From the NCBI GenBank assembly GCA_947503005.1, contig CANNCA010000004.1:208324-272323 (forward strand): 64,000 bases of DNA, written 5' to 3'. Position numbers and translations under genes: made by a program. This DNA comes from an uncultured Flavobacteriaceae bacterium (GTDB taxonomy: Bacteria; Bacteroidota; Bacteroidia; Flavobacteriales; Flavobacteriaceae). Shown here in pieces: positions 52,174 through 61,248 of the stretch. The notes under the pieces are model-generated. The model made no database searches and was not told the origin of the DNA. It saw only the letters and a list, made by a program, of their open reading frames with translations. Positions within the stretch are counted from its first letter, which is position 1. Each line of letters starts with the position of its first letter.

Positions 52174-55146
52174 ATGCAAAATAAAGGACTTATAAAGCTT
52201 TTTGCTTTCTTGTTCGGGTTAGTAAGTATCTACCAACTGTCATTTACTTTCATAACCAGTAAGGTTGAAGATGACGCGCAGGCTTATGCTGTTAGTCAAA
52301 TTCCCGATTCAGAAGAAGATGCAATTTCAAAACAAGAAGCACTGGCTGCTCGCTATTTGGATTCTGTTGGATCTAATAAAATCTTCGGCTATACCACGTA
52401 TGACGTAGCCAAGAAAAAGGAATTAAATAAAGGGCTTGATTTAAAGGGTGGTATCAACGTAACACTTCAGATTTCTATAAAAGATATCTTAAAAGGTCTA
52501 GCAAACAATACTAAAAATCCGGTTTTTAACAAGGCCTTGGCGGATGCCGATGCAGCCTCTAAAAATAGTGACGACACCTATATCGACCTGTTTTTTGAAG
52601 CCTTTGATAAAATAAAAGGCGATACCAAATTGGCATCACCTGAGATATTTGCAAACAAAGGTCTTAGCGATGCCGTTAATTTCCAAATGAGCGATGATGA
52701 GGTAAAACCTATAATTAGAACTAAGATTGATGAGTCCATTGTATCTGCGTTTGAAGTATTGCGCGAACGTATCGATGGTTTTGGTGTTACGCAGCCAAAT
52801 ATTCAAAGAATTGGTACGTCGGGTCGTATTTTGGTCGAATTGCCAGGTGCCCGCGATATTGCAAGGGCTCAGGAATTACTTTCAAGTACCGCTCAATTAG
52901 AATTCTGGGAAACCTATGAGCCTAGTAATACCAGTTTTAGCACTTTTTTAATTCAGGCAAATGAGAAATTAAAGACTTTAGTTGAAACACCGATCGAAGA
53001 AGAAGTTAAGCCAGAAAGCGAGATAGATTCACTGCTTTCCGATGTAAGTTCTGATTCTCTAGAGTTGGCGAATCAGGTCAATCCATTATATGATTTGTTG
53101 CTTCCGCCTACCCCTGGTAGAAACGCCATGTTCGGTGTAGCCATTAAGGATACGGCCAAAGTTGGGGAGTATCTTAGAATGCCTGAGATTCAACGCTTGT
53201 TACCCGCCGATATTCAGTTTACCAAATTTGTTTGGGGAAGACCCGAAACCGAGGAGACTGAAATTATCGATTTGTTCGCTTTACAGTCCAATAGGGATGG
53301 TACTCCTAGAATGAGCGGAGATGTAGTGAGTGATGCGCGTGATACTTTTGACCAGTTTGGCAAACCGGCAGTTACCATGAACATGAACTCCAAAGGTGCA
53401 AAAGAATGGCAAAAATTGACTAGTGATGCCAATTTACATAATACAGGTATCGCAGTTGTATTGGATAATAAAGTATATACCGCTCCGGGTTGTTCCGTAG
53501 TTGGTGGTATTAGTGGTGGAAATACTGAAATAACAGGTACATTTTCCATTACCCAAACGAAGGATATTGCCAACGTTCTTAGGGCAGGTAAGCTTCCAGC
53601 TTCCGCAGAAATCATTCAATCTGAAGTGGTAGGTCCGTCTTTAGGTCAAGAAGCAATTGATAGTGGTTTGATGTCCTTCTTGATTGCAATGGCAATTGTT
53701 TTAATATGGATGGTTTTCTACTACGGCAAAGCGGGTCTTTTTGCTGATGTTGCATTGCTATTGAACATTTTATTGATTTTCGGAGTATTGACCAGTTTGG
53801 AAGCTGTCTTGACCTTGCCTGGAATTGCCGGTATTGTTTTGACAATTGGTATGTCGGTTGATGCGAACGTACTGATATTTGAAAGGATTAAGGAAGAATT
53901 GGCGAAAGGAAAAGGCAAGAGCCAAGCCGTAGCCGACGGATTTAGTAATGCTCTTTCCTCAATTTTAGATGCCAACGTCACTACAGGACTGACGGCATTG
54001 ATTCTTTTCTTATTTGGTTCCGGACCAATCAAAGGTTTTGCTACTACCTTATTGATAGGTATTCTAACTTCTTTGTTTACGGCCATCTTCGTAACGCGAC
54101 TTCTTGTTGATTGGTACCTAAGTGGTAAAGGAAGAACATTGGACTTTTCTACCGCAATTACAAAAGGGTTATTCACAAAAATGAATATCAAGTTCTTGGC
54201 AAAGCGTAAGATAGCTTATGTATTGTCTGCTATTTTGGTAGGTGTTGGTGTATTCTCATTGTTTACTACGGGACTTCAACAAGGTGTTGATTTCATTGGA
54301 GGCCGCTCATATCAAGTACGGTTCGAAAAACAGGTGAATCCATCTGAGATTTCGTCCGAGTTGAATGAGGTATTTGGTAATGGTACCAATGTAAAACGTT
54401 TTGGCGAAGCCAATCAAATAAAGATAACCACACCTTATAAAGTTGATGTTGAGGGAATAGAAGTTGATAACGAGATACAAGATAAATTGTATACAGCACT
54501 GCAGAAGTATTTGCCTGATGGTACAAGTCTTGCCGATTTTAAAGTTGGAAGCGGAGAAAATTCAATAGGAATTTTACAGTCTGTCAAAGTTGGTCCTACC
54601 ATTGCGGATGATATCAAGAAAAATGCCTTTTTGGCCATCTTAGGTTCATTGGCAGTTGTCTTCCTTTATATTTTGTTGCGTTTCAGAAAATGGCAATTCT
54701 CATTAGGTGCGGTTACTGCTGTATTCCATGATGTGATGATCGTTCTAGGAATCTTTTCACTTTTCGGAACGATTATGCCCTTTAACATGGAGATTGATCA
54801 GGCATTCATCGCAGCCATTCTAACGGTAATTGGATACTCATTGAATGATACCGTGGTTGTTTTTGACCGTATTCGTGAAATTATCAGTGAGAAAGGATGG
54901 CGGAACGGAGATAATGTAGATTTAGCCTTGAATAGTACATTGAGCCGAACGTTGAATACATCTTTGACTACATTGGTAGTGCTACTGGCGATATTCGTTT
55001 TCGGTGGAGAATCCCTCAGAGGGTTCATGTTCGCAATGATTATAGGTATCATTGTAGGTACATATTCCTCTTTGTTTATTGCTACACCGGTTATGTTCGA
55101 TTCATTGAGCAAGAAAATCAAGAGTGGCGTAAAAGAGAAGGAATAA
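52174..55146 (+). CDS. secDF: fused protein-export membrane protein SecDF
   Basis: 990 residues from ATG 52174 (MQNKGLIKLFAFLFGLV). SecD spans about 1-660 with one N-terminal helix, a large periplasmic P1 domain (RIDGFGVTQPNIQRIG, RILVELPGARD) and five C-terminal helices (GLMSFLIAMAIVLIW, LTIGMSVDANVLIFERIKEE). SecF begins at about 670 (MNIKFLAKRKIAYVLSAIL) with QGVDFIGGRSYQVRF and IGYSLNDTVVVFDRIRE. Together they pull exported proteins across using proton motive force. The fusion is normal in Bacteroidota. A -7 box at 52128 and terminator at 55169 bracket it. Confidence 0.98.
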   Translation: MQNKGLIKLFAFLFGLVSIYQLSFTFITSKVEDDAQAYAVSQIPDSEEDAISKQEALAARYLDSVGSNKIFGYTTYDVAKKKELNKGLDLKGGINVTLQISIKDILKGLANNTKNPVFNKALADADAASKNSDDTYIDLFFEAFDKIKGDTKLASPEIFANKGLSDAVNFQMSDDEVKPIIRTKIDESIVSAFEVLRERIDGFGVTQPNIQRIGTSGRILVELPGARDIARAQELLSSTAQLEFWETYEPSNTSFSTFLIQANEKLKTLVETPIEEEVKPESEIDSLLSDVSSDSLELANQVNPLYDLLLPPTPGRNAMFGVAIKDTAKVGEYLRMPEIQRLLPADIQFTKFVWGRPETEETEIIDLFALQSNRDGTPRMSGDVVSDARDTFDQFGKPAVTMNMNSKGAKEWQKLTSDANLHNTGIAVVLDNKVYTAPGCSVVGGISGGNTEITGTFSITQTKDIANVLRAGKLPASAEIIQSEVVGPSLGQEAIDSGLMSFLIAMAIVLIWMVFYYGKAGLFADVALLLNILLIFGVLTSLEAVLTLPGIAGIVLTIGMSVDANVLIFERIKEELAKGKGKSQAVADGFSNALSSILDANVTTGLTALILFLFGSGPIKGFATTLLIGILTSLFTAIFVTRLLVDWYLSGKGRTLDFSTAITKGLFTKMNIKFLAKRKIAYVLSAILVGVGVFSLFTTGLQQGVDFIGGRSYQVRFEKQVNPSEISSELNEVFGNGTNVKRFGEANQIKITTPYKVDVEGIEVDNEIQDKLYTALQKYLPDGTSLADFKVGSGENSIGILQSVKVGPTIADDIKKNAFLAILGSLAVVFLYILLRFRKWQFSLGAVTAVFHDVMIVLGIFSLFGTIMPFNMEIDQAFIAAILTVIGYSLNDTVVVFDRIREIISEKGWRNGDNVDLALNSTLSRTLNTSLTTLVVLLAIFVFGGESLRGFMFAMIIGIIVGTYSSLFIATPVMFDSLSKKIKSGVKEKE

Positions 55147-55168
55147 TGGATTCGTGAAACGAAGAAAT

Positions 55169-55197
55169 AAAAGAGCCGCTATTCAGCGGCTCTTTTA
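55169..55197. terminator. terminator between secDF and the ABC gene
   Basis: AAAAGAGCCGCT-ATTC-AGCGGCTCTTTT. It overlaps the last bases of the convergent ABC gene, so it may stop both transcripts. Confidence 0.9.
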
Positions 55198-56430
55198 TTT
55201 TATGACCCCGACCGAACCATTTTCGGTCATTTGTAGTTCATAGATTTTGTCCGGTTCAAGTCCAGGTTCCTTGCGGTGAGAAACAAAAACTGTTGTGACA
55301 TTGCTTTCTCGAGCCATTTTGTTCACTAATGCCACAAGTAGTTTCGCTGATGCATCATCAAGTCCGGCCGTAGGTTCATCTAAAATTAATAACAGAGGAT
55401 GTTTGATCATTGCACGAACGGTCATCACCAAACGTTTTTGACCCATGCTTAAATCATGAAAACGTTTCGCCCTGATATGCCACATATCAATTAGTGCAAG
55501 CCATTCTTTTGCCAAACGCAATTGTGCTTCGGTTGGCCTAATATAAAGGCCTATGGAGTCGTTAAGGCCTGAAATCAGCATGTTCTCAACTGAGTGATAA
55601 CCAGTAAATTTATCGGTCATAGCAGGGGTAAAGTACCCTATTTTTCGCTTGATGTCCCAAATACTTTCGCCGCTTCCCTTTTTTATGCCAAAAAGAAAAA
55701 GTTCTTGTCCGTATCCTTTGGGATTTTCTCCTGTTAACATGGAGAGTATGGTTGTTTTTCCACTTCCATTTTTACCTATGAGCTGCCAGAATTCACCTTG
55801 TTTTATAATCCAGTTGATGTTCTGCAGTATTGATTTATCTCCGTATTTGACATGAACACCTTTTAACTCCAATAAAATACTTCTTGAATAAGGTATTTTG
55901 TGAAGAGGTTCCGGAATTTTTTCCGAAAAAGGAATTTTACTTGTGCTTCCGGAAAAGAATGTCAAATCTTTCTGAACAATAAGACTAGATTTTTTCAGAC
56001 TAGCATAGTTCGTTATAAATGGCAGTAAATCGTCCTTTCGACTAATGAATTGTATGAAAGTTATCAGAAGTGAATTGTCCGTTAAAGTGTTGACTAATTT
56101 TTTTTGAGAATCCGTATCCAAATTGTCAAAGGGATTATCGAGTATGAGATAGTCCGGTTTTGCTTTAAATAAATAATTAAGTAGTGTTTTTTTCTGTTCT
56201 CCGCTTGACATGGAACGAAGGGATTGCTCACCAGGTTTTGTAATAACTTTTTTACCATGCCTATCCTCTTCATCCATAAATCGTTCTATGGTCAATTTCG
56301 AAAATAAGGCACCATTTAAGTCTGCTAGCGCGTCCAATGCTTGCGGCGGGTTACCTTTAAGGATTGATTGTACGAATTCACTTTTGTTTGATTCGTTATC
56401 GATGAATATGGCCCAGTGTTTTGCGATCAC
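55195..56430 (-). CDS. double ABC ATPase of ModF/PhrA type, first half without P-loop
   Basis: 411 residues. The second ABC domain (about 185-405) is complete: Walker A GKNGSGKTT, signature LSMGQKRLVM, Walker B LLILDEPTAG, switch FVSHRKEPG. The first half (1-180) keeps signature-like RSMSSGEQKK and Walker B DYLILDNPFDNLD but shows no Walker A, so only one nucleotide site is competent. No membrane segment. ModF-like double ATPases in other bacteria work in molybdenum homeostasis or unknown regulation. It overlaps the GNAT gene by 4 bp and is last in a long minus-strand run. Confidence 0.8.
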   Translation of the reverse strand: MIAKHWAIFIDNESNKSEFVQSILKGNPPQALDALADLNGALFSKLTIERFMDEEDRHGKKVITKPGEQSLRSMSSGEQKKTLLNYLFKAKPDYLILDNPFDNLDTDSQKKLVNTLTDNSLLITFIQFISRKDDLLPFITNYASLKKSSLIVQKDLTFFSGSTSKIPFSEKIPEPLHKIPYSRSILLELKGVHVKYGDKSILQNINWIIKQGEFWQLIGKNGSGKTTILSMLTGENPKGYGQELFLFGIKKGSGESIWDIKRKIGYFTPAMTDKFTGYHSVENMLISGLNDSIGLYIRPTEAQLRLAKEWLALIDMWHIRAKRFHDLSMGQKRLVMTVRAMIKHPLLLILDEPTAGLDDASAKLLVALVNKMARESNVTTVFVSHRKEPGLEPDKIYELQMTENGSVGVIK

Positions 56431-56945
56431 AGTAGAATTCTATAAATATTTACGGGATTCTCATGATAAGTGGTAGATGAATCCAACAGCATTCCATTTT
56501 TAAGGGCTACTTTTTGTGACGGTATGTTATCCACATGAATTATGGAAATCAATGATTTCGCCAACTTATTTGCTTTTGCGTACGATTTGCATTGTGCTGC
56601 GGCCTCTATCGCATAACCTTTCTTCCAAAATTTCGGCAATAGCGAATAGGCGATTTCGAGTTCTTGGACGCCATCTACTTTCTGAACTAATAGGCCACTA
56701 AGGCCTACTAGCTCTTCTGTAGATTTTGAAATCAATGCCATCTTTCCACCAAGGTCATTTTTATATCTGAAAAATGTGCGCTCAAAATCTTCTTTACAAG
56801 CAATCTTTGGGTCTTTAGGCAAACCGATCCAAAATTCAGAAGTTCTATGATCCTGATGAAAATGTAGCCATACACTAAAATCAGATTGCCGAATTTTTCG
56901 AAAGAGCAATCTGTCTGATTCTTCACCATCTAGTAAAAAGCCCAT
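56427..56945 (-). CDS. GNAT-family acetyltransferase, RimJ/RimL-like
   Basis: 172 residues. The GNAT fold shows ALISKSTEELVGLSGLLVQKVDGVQELEIAYSLLPKFWKKGYAIEAAAQCKSYA, with the V/I-x-x-x-x-Q/R-x-K-G-x-A-like acetyl-CoA site in WKKGYAIEA, then SLISIIHVDNIPSQKVALKNGM. It acetylates an amine or peptide N-terminus; the target is unknown. Its stop overlaps the ABC gene start by 4 bp, and its own start lies 5 bp after the DUF192 gene stop. Confidence 0.87.
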   Translation of the reverse strand: MGFLLDGEESDRLLFRKIRQSDFSVWLHFHQDHRTSEFWIGLPKDPKIACKEDFERTFFRYKNDLGGKMALISKSTEELVGLSGLLVQKVDGVQELEIAYSLLPKFWKKGYAIEAAAQCKSYAKANKLAKSLISIIHVDNIPSQKVALKNGMLLDSSTTYHENPVNIYRILL

Positions 56946-56950
56946 TAACT

Positions 56951-57448
56951 TCAGTCCTTTTTGAAATGGATCTTGTCACCGATTTCCAACAACCATTTTT
57001 GAGCAAGACCAGCATTGACTTCTAAAACAAATTTAACAGGCACTTGAGAAGAAAGCCCCGTTTCGTTATAAGGCTCCGCATTTTCGTGAAAGCTGGCTAT
57101 GGTAGAATCAGATTTCACAAAAATAAGGTCCAGCGGAAATTCGGTATTCTTCATATAAAACGAATGCATGCGCTCATCAGGAAAAATAAAAAGCATGCCC
57201 TGATGATCAGCCATACTTTCACGGTACATCAAACCGGTTTGTGTTTCATAATCGGTTTCGGCAATTTCGATATCCAAAGTTGCTATTAGGGTATCTACCT
57301 TTTGTTTGATAATCCTCAATTGACCCTCTTTCTTAAAAACAACGGGTTCCGTTTTAACGACTTTTTTAGTCCGCTCCTTACAAGAGATAAACGTTAAAAA
57401 AGCGACAATAAAATAGACGCCTAATCTGAAAAACTTAATTCTATTCAT
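56951..57448 (-). CDS. DUF192 lipoprotein
   Basis: 165 residues with lipobox TFISC (Cys23). The DUF192 domain covers 45-165: IEIAETDYETQTGLMYRESMADHQGMLFIFPDE (the GLM-R motif), FYMKNTEFPLDLIFVKSDSTIASFHENAEP and KFVLEVNAGLAQKWLLEIGDKI. DUF192 proteins are small periplasmic or membrane-anchored proteins of unknown function. It is part of a compact run with lgt, GNAT and ABC genes (gaps of 68 and 5 bp). Confidence 0.92.
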   Translation of the reverse strand: MNRIKFFRLGVYFIVAFLTFISCKERTKKVVKTEPVVFKKEGQLRIIKQKVDTLIATLDIEIAETDYETQTGLMYRESMADHQGMLFIFPDERMHSFYMKNTEFPLDLIFVKSDSTIASFHENAEPYNETGLSSQVPVKFVLEVNAGLAQKWLLEIGDKIHFKKD

Positions 57449-57516
57449 TTTCTATTCTTCATAGCTCTTATGGTTACAGTGTCAAAGTTTTACCAACGTT
57501 CAACAGCCCTTCATTA

Positions 57517-58473
57517 CTACTTGTTGGCAGCTGAAACGGGTCTGAAAATAAAGTATAACCCGATTAAAATAAAGGGAATACTCAACATCTGACCTATGGC
57601 CAAGGTAAAGGATTCATCCAACTCATTTTGGCGCTCTTTTACGAACTCTACAAAAAATCGGATACCCCAAAGAAGCACTAAAAATGTACCGAAAAGGAAT
57701 CCGGGTTTGTTTTTTTTATCTGTCTTCCAATAGAAGTAATACAAAATCAAAAAGACAAATATATACGCTACTCCCTCGTATAATTGAGCCGGATGTTTGT
57801 ACGGTACTTTTGCCAAATATTCAGAAAATTGTGGATTGCTTTCAATAGCATTGTAAGCGGCATTGACCGTCTTCTCTTTTGTCCATGACATGGCTTGACC
57901 TTTTGAAATACCATCTCGAATGAAACGGGTAGCAAAAACGAAAGATTCGTCAGTTTGCTTTCCTACGATTTCTGAGTTGAAAAAGTTACCCAATCGTACA
58001 CAAAACGCACCAATGGCGACCGGGATGACTATACGGTCTAATATCCAAAGTACCTTGAATTCAGGATATTTACGAACGTAAAGAAACATGCCAATAATAA
58101 TCCCTATTGCAGCTCCGTGACTTGCGAGTCCAGTAAAGCCGGTGAATTCATATCCATTAATAAATCCAAATAAGCTTCCTTCGGGACTTTCGCGAATGGG
58201 CAAGAGTATTTCCAATAAATGGGTAGAATAGTAAGCCCAATCGTAAAAAAATACATGGCCCAACCGTGCTCCTAACATTGTTGCCAAAACCGTATAAATG
58301 AAAAGGGAATCAAGTTGTTCTATACTCTTTTTTTCATTGAAAAAAATTCGTTTCATCAAAAACCAGCCAATAGCAAAGGCGGCAATCCAGAGTAGGTTGT
58401 AATATTTGATTTGTAAAGGCCCAATATTGAAAAGCGTTTCACTGGGATTCCAGGTAATACCTAAAAAGTACAT
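57517..58473 (-). CDS. lgt: prolipoprotein diacylglyceryl transferase
   Basis: 318 residues from ATG 58473 (MYFLGITWNPSE); an ATG at 58527 adds a non-conserved tail. Lgt moves diacylglycerol from phosphatidylglycerol to the lipobox Cys. Seven helices; Lgt signatures YNLLWIAAFAIGW, GARLGHVFFYD, FTGLASHGAAIG (H-x-x-A/G loop) and VRLGNFFNSEIVG, with the C-terminal YEGVAYIFVFLIL. The many lipoproteins in this window depend on it. yidD precedes it by 107 bp. Confidence 0.97.
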   Translation of the reverse strand: MYFLGITWNPSETLFNIGPLQIKYYNLLWIAAFAIGWFLMKRIFFNEKKSIEQLDSLFIYTVLATMLGARLGHVFFYDWAYYSTHLLEILLPIRESPEGSLFGFINGYEFTGFTGLASHGAAIGIIIGMFLYVRKYPEFKVLWILDRIVIPVAIGAFCVRLGNFFNSEIVGKQTDESFVFATRFIRDGISKGQAMSWTKEKTVNAAYNAIESNPQFSEYLAKVPYKHPAQLYEGVAYIFVFLILYYFYWKTDKKNKPGFLFGTFLVLLWGIRFFVEFVKERQNELDESFTLAIGQMLSIPFILIGLYFIFRPVSAANK

Positions 58474-58580
58474 GCAGATTTGTTTAGAGGGGCTAAGATA
58501 AGAAAATAGGGAGGATAAAAATGTCAAATCCCAAATCTCAAATTCAAAAAAATTGCGACGATAATTTGGCTTCTTCCTAG

Positions 58581-58802
58581 TTAAGGAATAGGGTCATAAC
58601 CCTTACCACCCCATGGGTTGCAACTTAAAATTCGTTTTATGGCCAGCCAACCTCCTTTAAAAAGTCCGTGCTTTTTTAGTGCTTCAAGGGTGTACTGCGA
58701 ACAAGTTGGTGAGTAACGACAGGTTGATGGGGTATATGGAGAGATAGCAAGCTGATAGAACCTTACTAAAAACACAAAAGGGGCTATCAGTATTTTTTTC
58801 AC
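58581..58802 (-). CDS. yidD: membrane protein insertion efficiency factor YidD
   Basis: 73 residues from GTG 58802 ([22 protein letters not shown]); a longer ATG frame from 58883 would include a 27-residue tail coded by repeat sequence. YidD motifs: [31 protein letters not shown] (Cys-rich zinc-like cluster), [24 protein letters not shown] at the C-terminus. It assists YidC-dependent insertion. Repeats lie just upstream (58884-58918). The GTG start is chosen by family length and alignment of the hydrophobic start. Confidence 0.93.
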   Translation of the reverse strand: MKKILIAPFVFLVRFYQLAISPYTPSTCRYSPTCSQYTLEALKKHGLFKGGWLAIKRILSCNPWGGKGYDPIP

Positions 58803-58883
58803 GAATGTTATCTTATAAGTTCGTTCACACGAAGGTTGGAAACCATTTAGTATTGAACCAAACATCAAGTTAGGTATCGACAT

Positions 58884-58918
58884 TGCCTGCCTACTGGCGG
58901 GGCCGGGTCGACCGGACA
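58884..58918. repeat. palindromic intergenic repeat
   Basis: TGCCTGCCTACTGGCGGG-type sequence with the inner palindrome CCGGTCGACCGG-like CCGGGTCGACCGG, inserted between cysS and yidD. The TGCCTGCCTACTGGC word is a familiar intergenic repeat in Flavobacteriaceae (recollection). Confidence 0.5.
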
Positions 58919-58934
58919 GTTTTATTGGTATGTT

Positions 58935-60416
58935 TTAAAGAACGCTAAAGGTCGTTCCTTCTTTACCATCTTTTAATTGAATGCCCATACCAGCTAACTG
59001 ATCCCTGATTTTATCCGAGGTGGCAAAATCCTTGTTGTCACGTGCCTCTTTTCGCAATTCGATCAGAAGCTCAACAACACCTGCAAGTTTATCCGTGCCG
59101 CCTTCATTCTCGTTTTTAGCTTCTAAGCCCAAGACATCAAAAACAAAAGCATTTATTGTCGATTCTAATAATGTTTTGTCTTCAGCCGAAATACTTTCAC
59201 GCCCTTCTTTAATCGCGTTGATATGCTTTACGGCCTCAAATAATTGTGCTATCAGAATTGGGGTGTTAAAATCATCGTTCATCGCATCGTAGCATTTTTG
59301 TTTCCATGCTACTACATCAAAATCAGAAATCTTGGACGTTTCTATTTGCTTTAGAATTTTTAGTGCATCCATTAGTCGGTTGAACCCTTTTTCTGAAGCT
59401 AAAAGGGCATCGTTACTTAAATCTAAAATGCTGGTATAATGTGCTTGCATCATGAAAAAGCGTACGACTGATGGGGAAAATGACTTGCTTAGAATGGCAT
59501 TGTCACCAGAGAAAATCTCTCCGGGCAATATACTGTTCCCCGTTGATTTGGCCATTTTCTTGCCGTTCAAGGTTAACATATTGGCATGCATCCAATAATT
59601 CACTGGAGAATGGCCATTGCTGGCTTCCGCTTGAGCGATTTCACATTCGTGATGAGGAAATTTTAAATCCATTCCTCCTCCATGAATATCGAAAGTTTCT
59701 CCCAAATATTTAGTGCTCATAGCAGTACACTCTAAATGCCATCCAGGAAAACCATCTCCCCAGGGTGAAGGCCAACGCATAATATGTTGAGGCTCTGCTT
59801 TTTTCCAAAGTGCAAAGTCTTGAGGACTCCTTTTTTCATCCTGAGCAGTTAGCTCACGGGTATTGGCGATCATATCTTCCAATTTGCGGCCACTTAGTTT
59901 ACCATATTCATGATCCTCATTAAACTTGATTACGTCAAAATAGACAGAACCATTGGTTACATAAGCATAGCCTTTTTCAAGAATGTCTTTGATAATCTCA
60001 ATTTGTTCAATGATATGTCCAGTAGCCGTAGGCTCAATGCTGGGAGGTAAAAAGTTGAACTTTTGAAGAATATTATGAAAGTCTACAGTGTATCGTTGTA
60101 CAACTTCCATCGGCTCTAACTTTTCCAAGCGGGCCTTTTTCGCAATTTTGTCTTCGCCATCTTCAGCATCATCAACCAGATGCCCTGCATCGGTAATATT
60201 GCGGACATAGCGAACCTTGTAGCCCAAATGCCTAAAATATCGAAATATCATATCGAATGACATGAAGGTTCTACAATTACCGAGATGTACATTGCTGTAT
60301 ACCGTAGGGCCACAAACATACATGCCAATGTGTCCTTCATTTAAGGGCTTGAAGACATCTTTTTTTCCGCTAAGTGAATTTTGGATTTTTATTTCTTGAC
60401 TCTGGTACAACTGCAT
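58935..60416 (-). CDS. cysS: cysteinyl-tRNA synthetase
   Basis: 493 residues, normal class I CysRS. The HIGH box is VHLGNCR (HLGN) near residue 40, CGPTVY carries the zinc Cys, and KMAKSTGN is the KMSKS box; WHLECTAM and [13 protein letters not shown] hold the other zinc ligands. It charges tRNA-Cys. The C-terminal helical domain ends FSVL. It lies directly after folE (15-bp gap) on the same strand. Confidence 0.98.
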   Translation of the reverse strand: MQLYQSQEIKIQNSLSGKKDVFKPLNEGHIGMYVCGPTVYSNVHLGNCRTFMSFDMIFRYFRHLGYKVRYVRNITDAGHLVDDAEDGEDKIAKKARLEKLEPMEVVQRYTVDFHNILQKFNFLPPSIEPTATGHIIEQIEIIKDILEKGYAYVTNGSVYFDVIKFNEDHEYGKLSGRKLEDMIANTRELTAQDEKRSPQDFALWKKAEPQHIMRWPSPWGDGFPGWHLECTAMSTKYLGETFDIHGGGMDLKFPHHECEIAQAEASNGHSPVNYWMHANMLTLNGKKMAKSTGNSILPGEIFSGDNAILSKSFSPSVVRFFMMQAHYTSILDLSNDALLASEKGFNRLMDALKILKQIETSKISDFDVVAWKQKCYDAMNDDFNTPILIAQLFEAVKHINAIKEGRESISAEDKTLLESTINAFVFDVLGLEAKNENEGGTDKLAGVVELLIELRKEARDNKDFATSDKIRDQLAGMGIQLKDGKEGTTFSVL

Positions 60417-60431
60417 TATATGGGCAAACTA

Positions 60432-61112
60432 TTAGAAATTCGTATCCAAGTTGATATAATCCAAAAATTCGCGCCGAATAGCTTCTTCTTTGAATTTGCC
60501 GCCGTATTCCGCGGTCACCGTGCTACTCTCAATATCCTTGATTCCTCTAGAATTTACACAAAGATGTTTGGCATCGATAACACAAGCCACGTCATCCGTA
60601 CCTAAAACTTTCTGAAGTTCACGAACAATTTGAATGTTTAAACGCTCCTGAACTTGGGGTCTCCTTGCAAAATAGTCGACAATACGGTTCATTTTTGAAA
60701 GGCCGACGACGGTTCCGTTTGAAATATAAGCGACATGGGCCTTGCCAACAATGGGCAGCAAATGGTGTTCGCAGGTTGAATAAAGCGTAATGTTCTTCTC
60801 AACGAGCATTTCACCATACTTGTATTTGTTCTCAAAAGTTGAGGACTTTGGTTTTCTTTCTGGGTGCAATCCTCCAAAAATTTCGGAGACGAACATTTTG
60901 GCAACCCGATTTGGAGTGCCTTTCAAACTATCATCGTCTAGGTCTAGACCTAACGTTAGCATGATTTCCCTAACATTCTCCTTTATTCTTTTAATTTTCT
61001 CTTCATCATCAAGAATAAAGGCATCTTCGCGTAAGGGTGTTTCTTCAGCGGCCGAAACATGCTCATTTCCTATCTCTTCAAAATGCTCTTCCAATGTTCT
61101 ATCGATTTTCAT
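60432..61112 (-). CDS. folE: GTP cyclohydrolase I
   Basis: 226 residues. It makes 7,8-dihydroneopterin triphosphate from GTP, the first step of folate synthesis. Zinc ligands lie in YSTCEHHLLPIVGKAHVAYI (Cys, His) and VINAKHLCVNSRG-like VIDAKHLCVNSRG (second Cys); GLSKMNRIVDYFARRPQVQERL is the conserved core. The N-terminal 40 residues are an acidic extension. An exact TATCTTTG box (reverse strand) at 61136-61143 starts the folE-cysS operon. Confidence 0.98.
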   Translation of the reverse strand: MKIDRTLEEHFEEIGNEHVSAAEETPLREDAFILDDEEKIKRIKENVREIMLTLGLDLDDDSLKGTPNRVAKMFVSEIFGGLHPERKPKSSTFENKYKYGEMLVEKNITLYSTCEHHLLPIVGKAHVAYISNGTVVGLSKMNRIVDYFARRPQVQERLNIQIVRELQKVLGTDDVACVIDAKHLCVNSRGIKDIESSTVTAEYGGKFKEEAIRREFLDYINLDTNF

Positions 61113-61135
61113 TCGAATCTAACTTTTAAGAAGGG

Positions 61136-61143
61136 CAAAGATA
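61136..61143 (-). promoter_or_regulatory. -7 promoter box TATCTTTG of folE
   Basis: Exact TAnnTTTG box on the minus strand, 24 bp before the folE start. Confidence 0.65.
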
Positions 61144-61248
61144 TACATTATATGGCACTTTATACCCTATTTAGGGCATTACACAACATAAATTAGTGTT
61201 AACCTGAAGCGTGGTTTATTTTTATAAATTACAATGTTTTACCTACTT

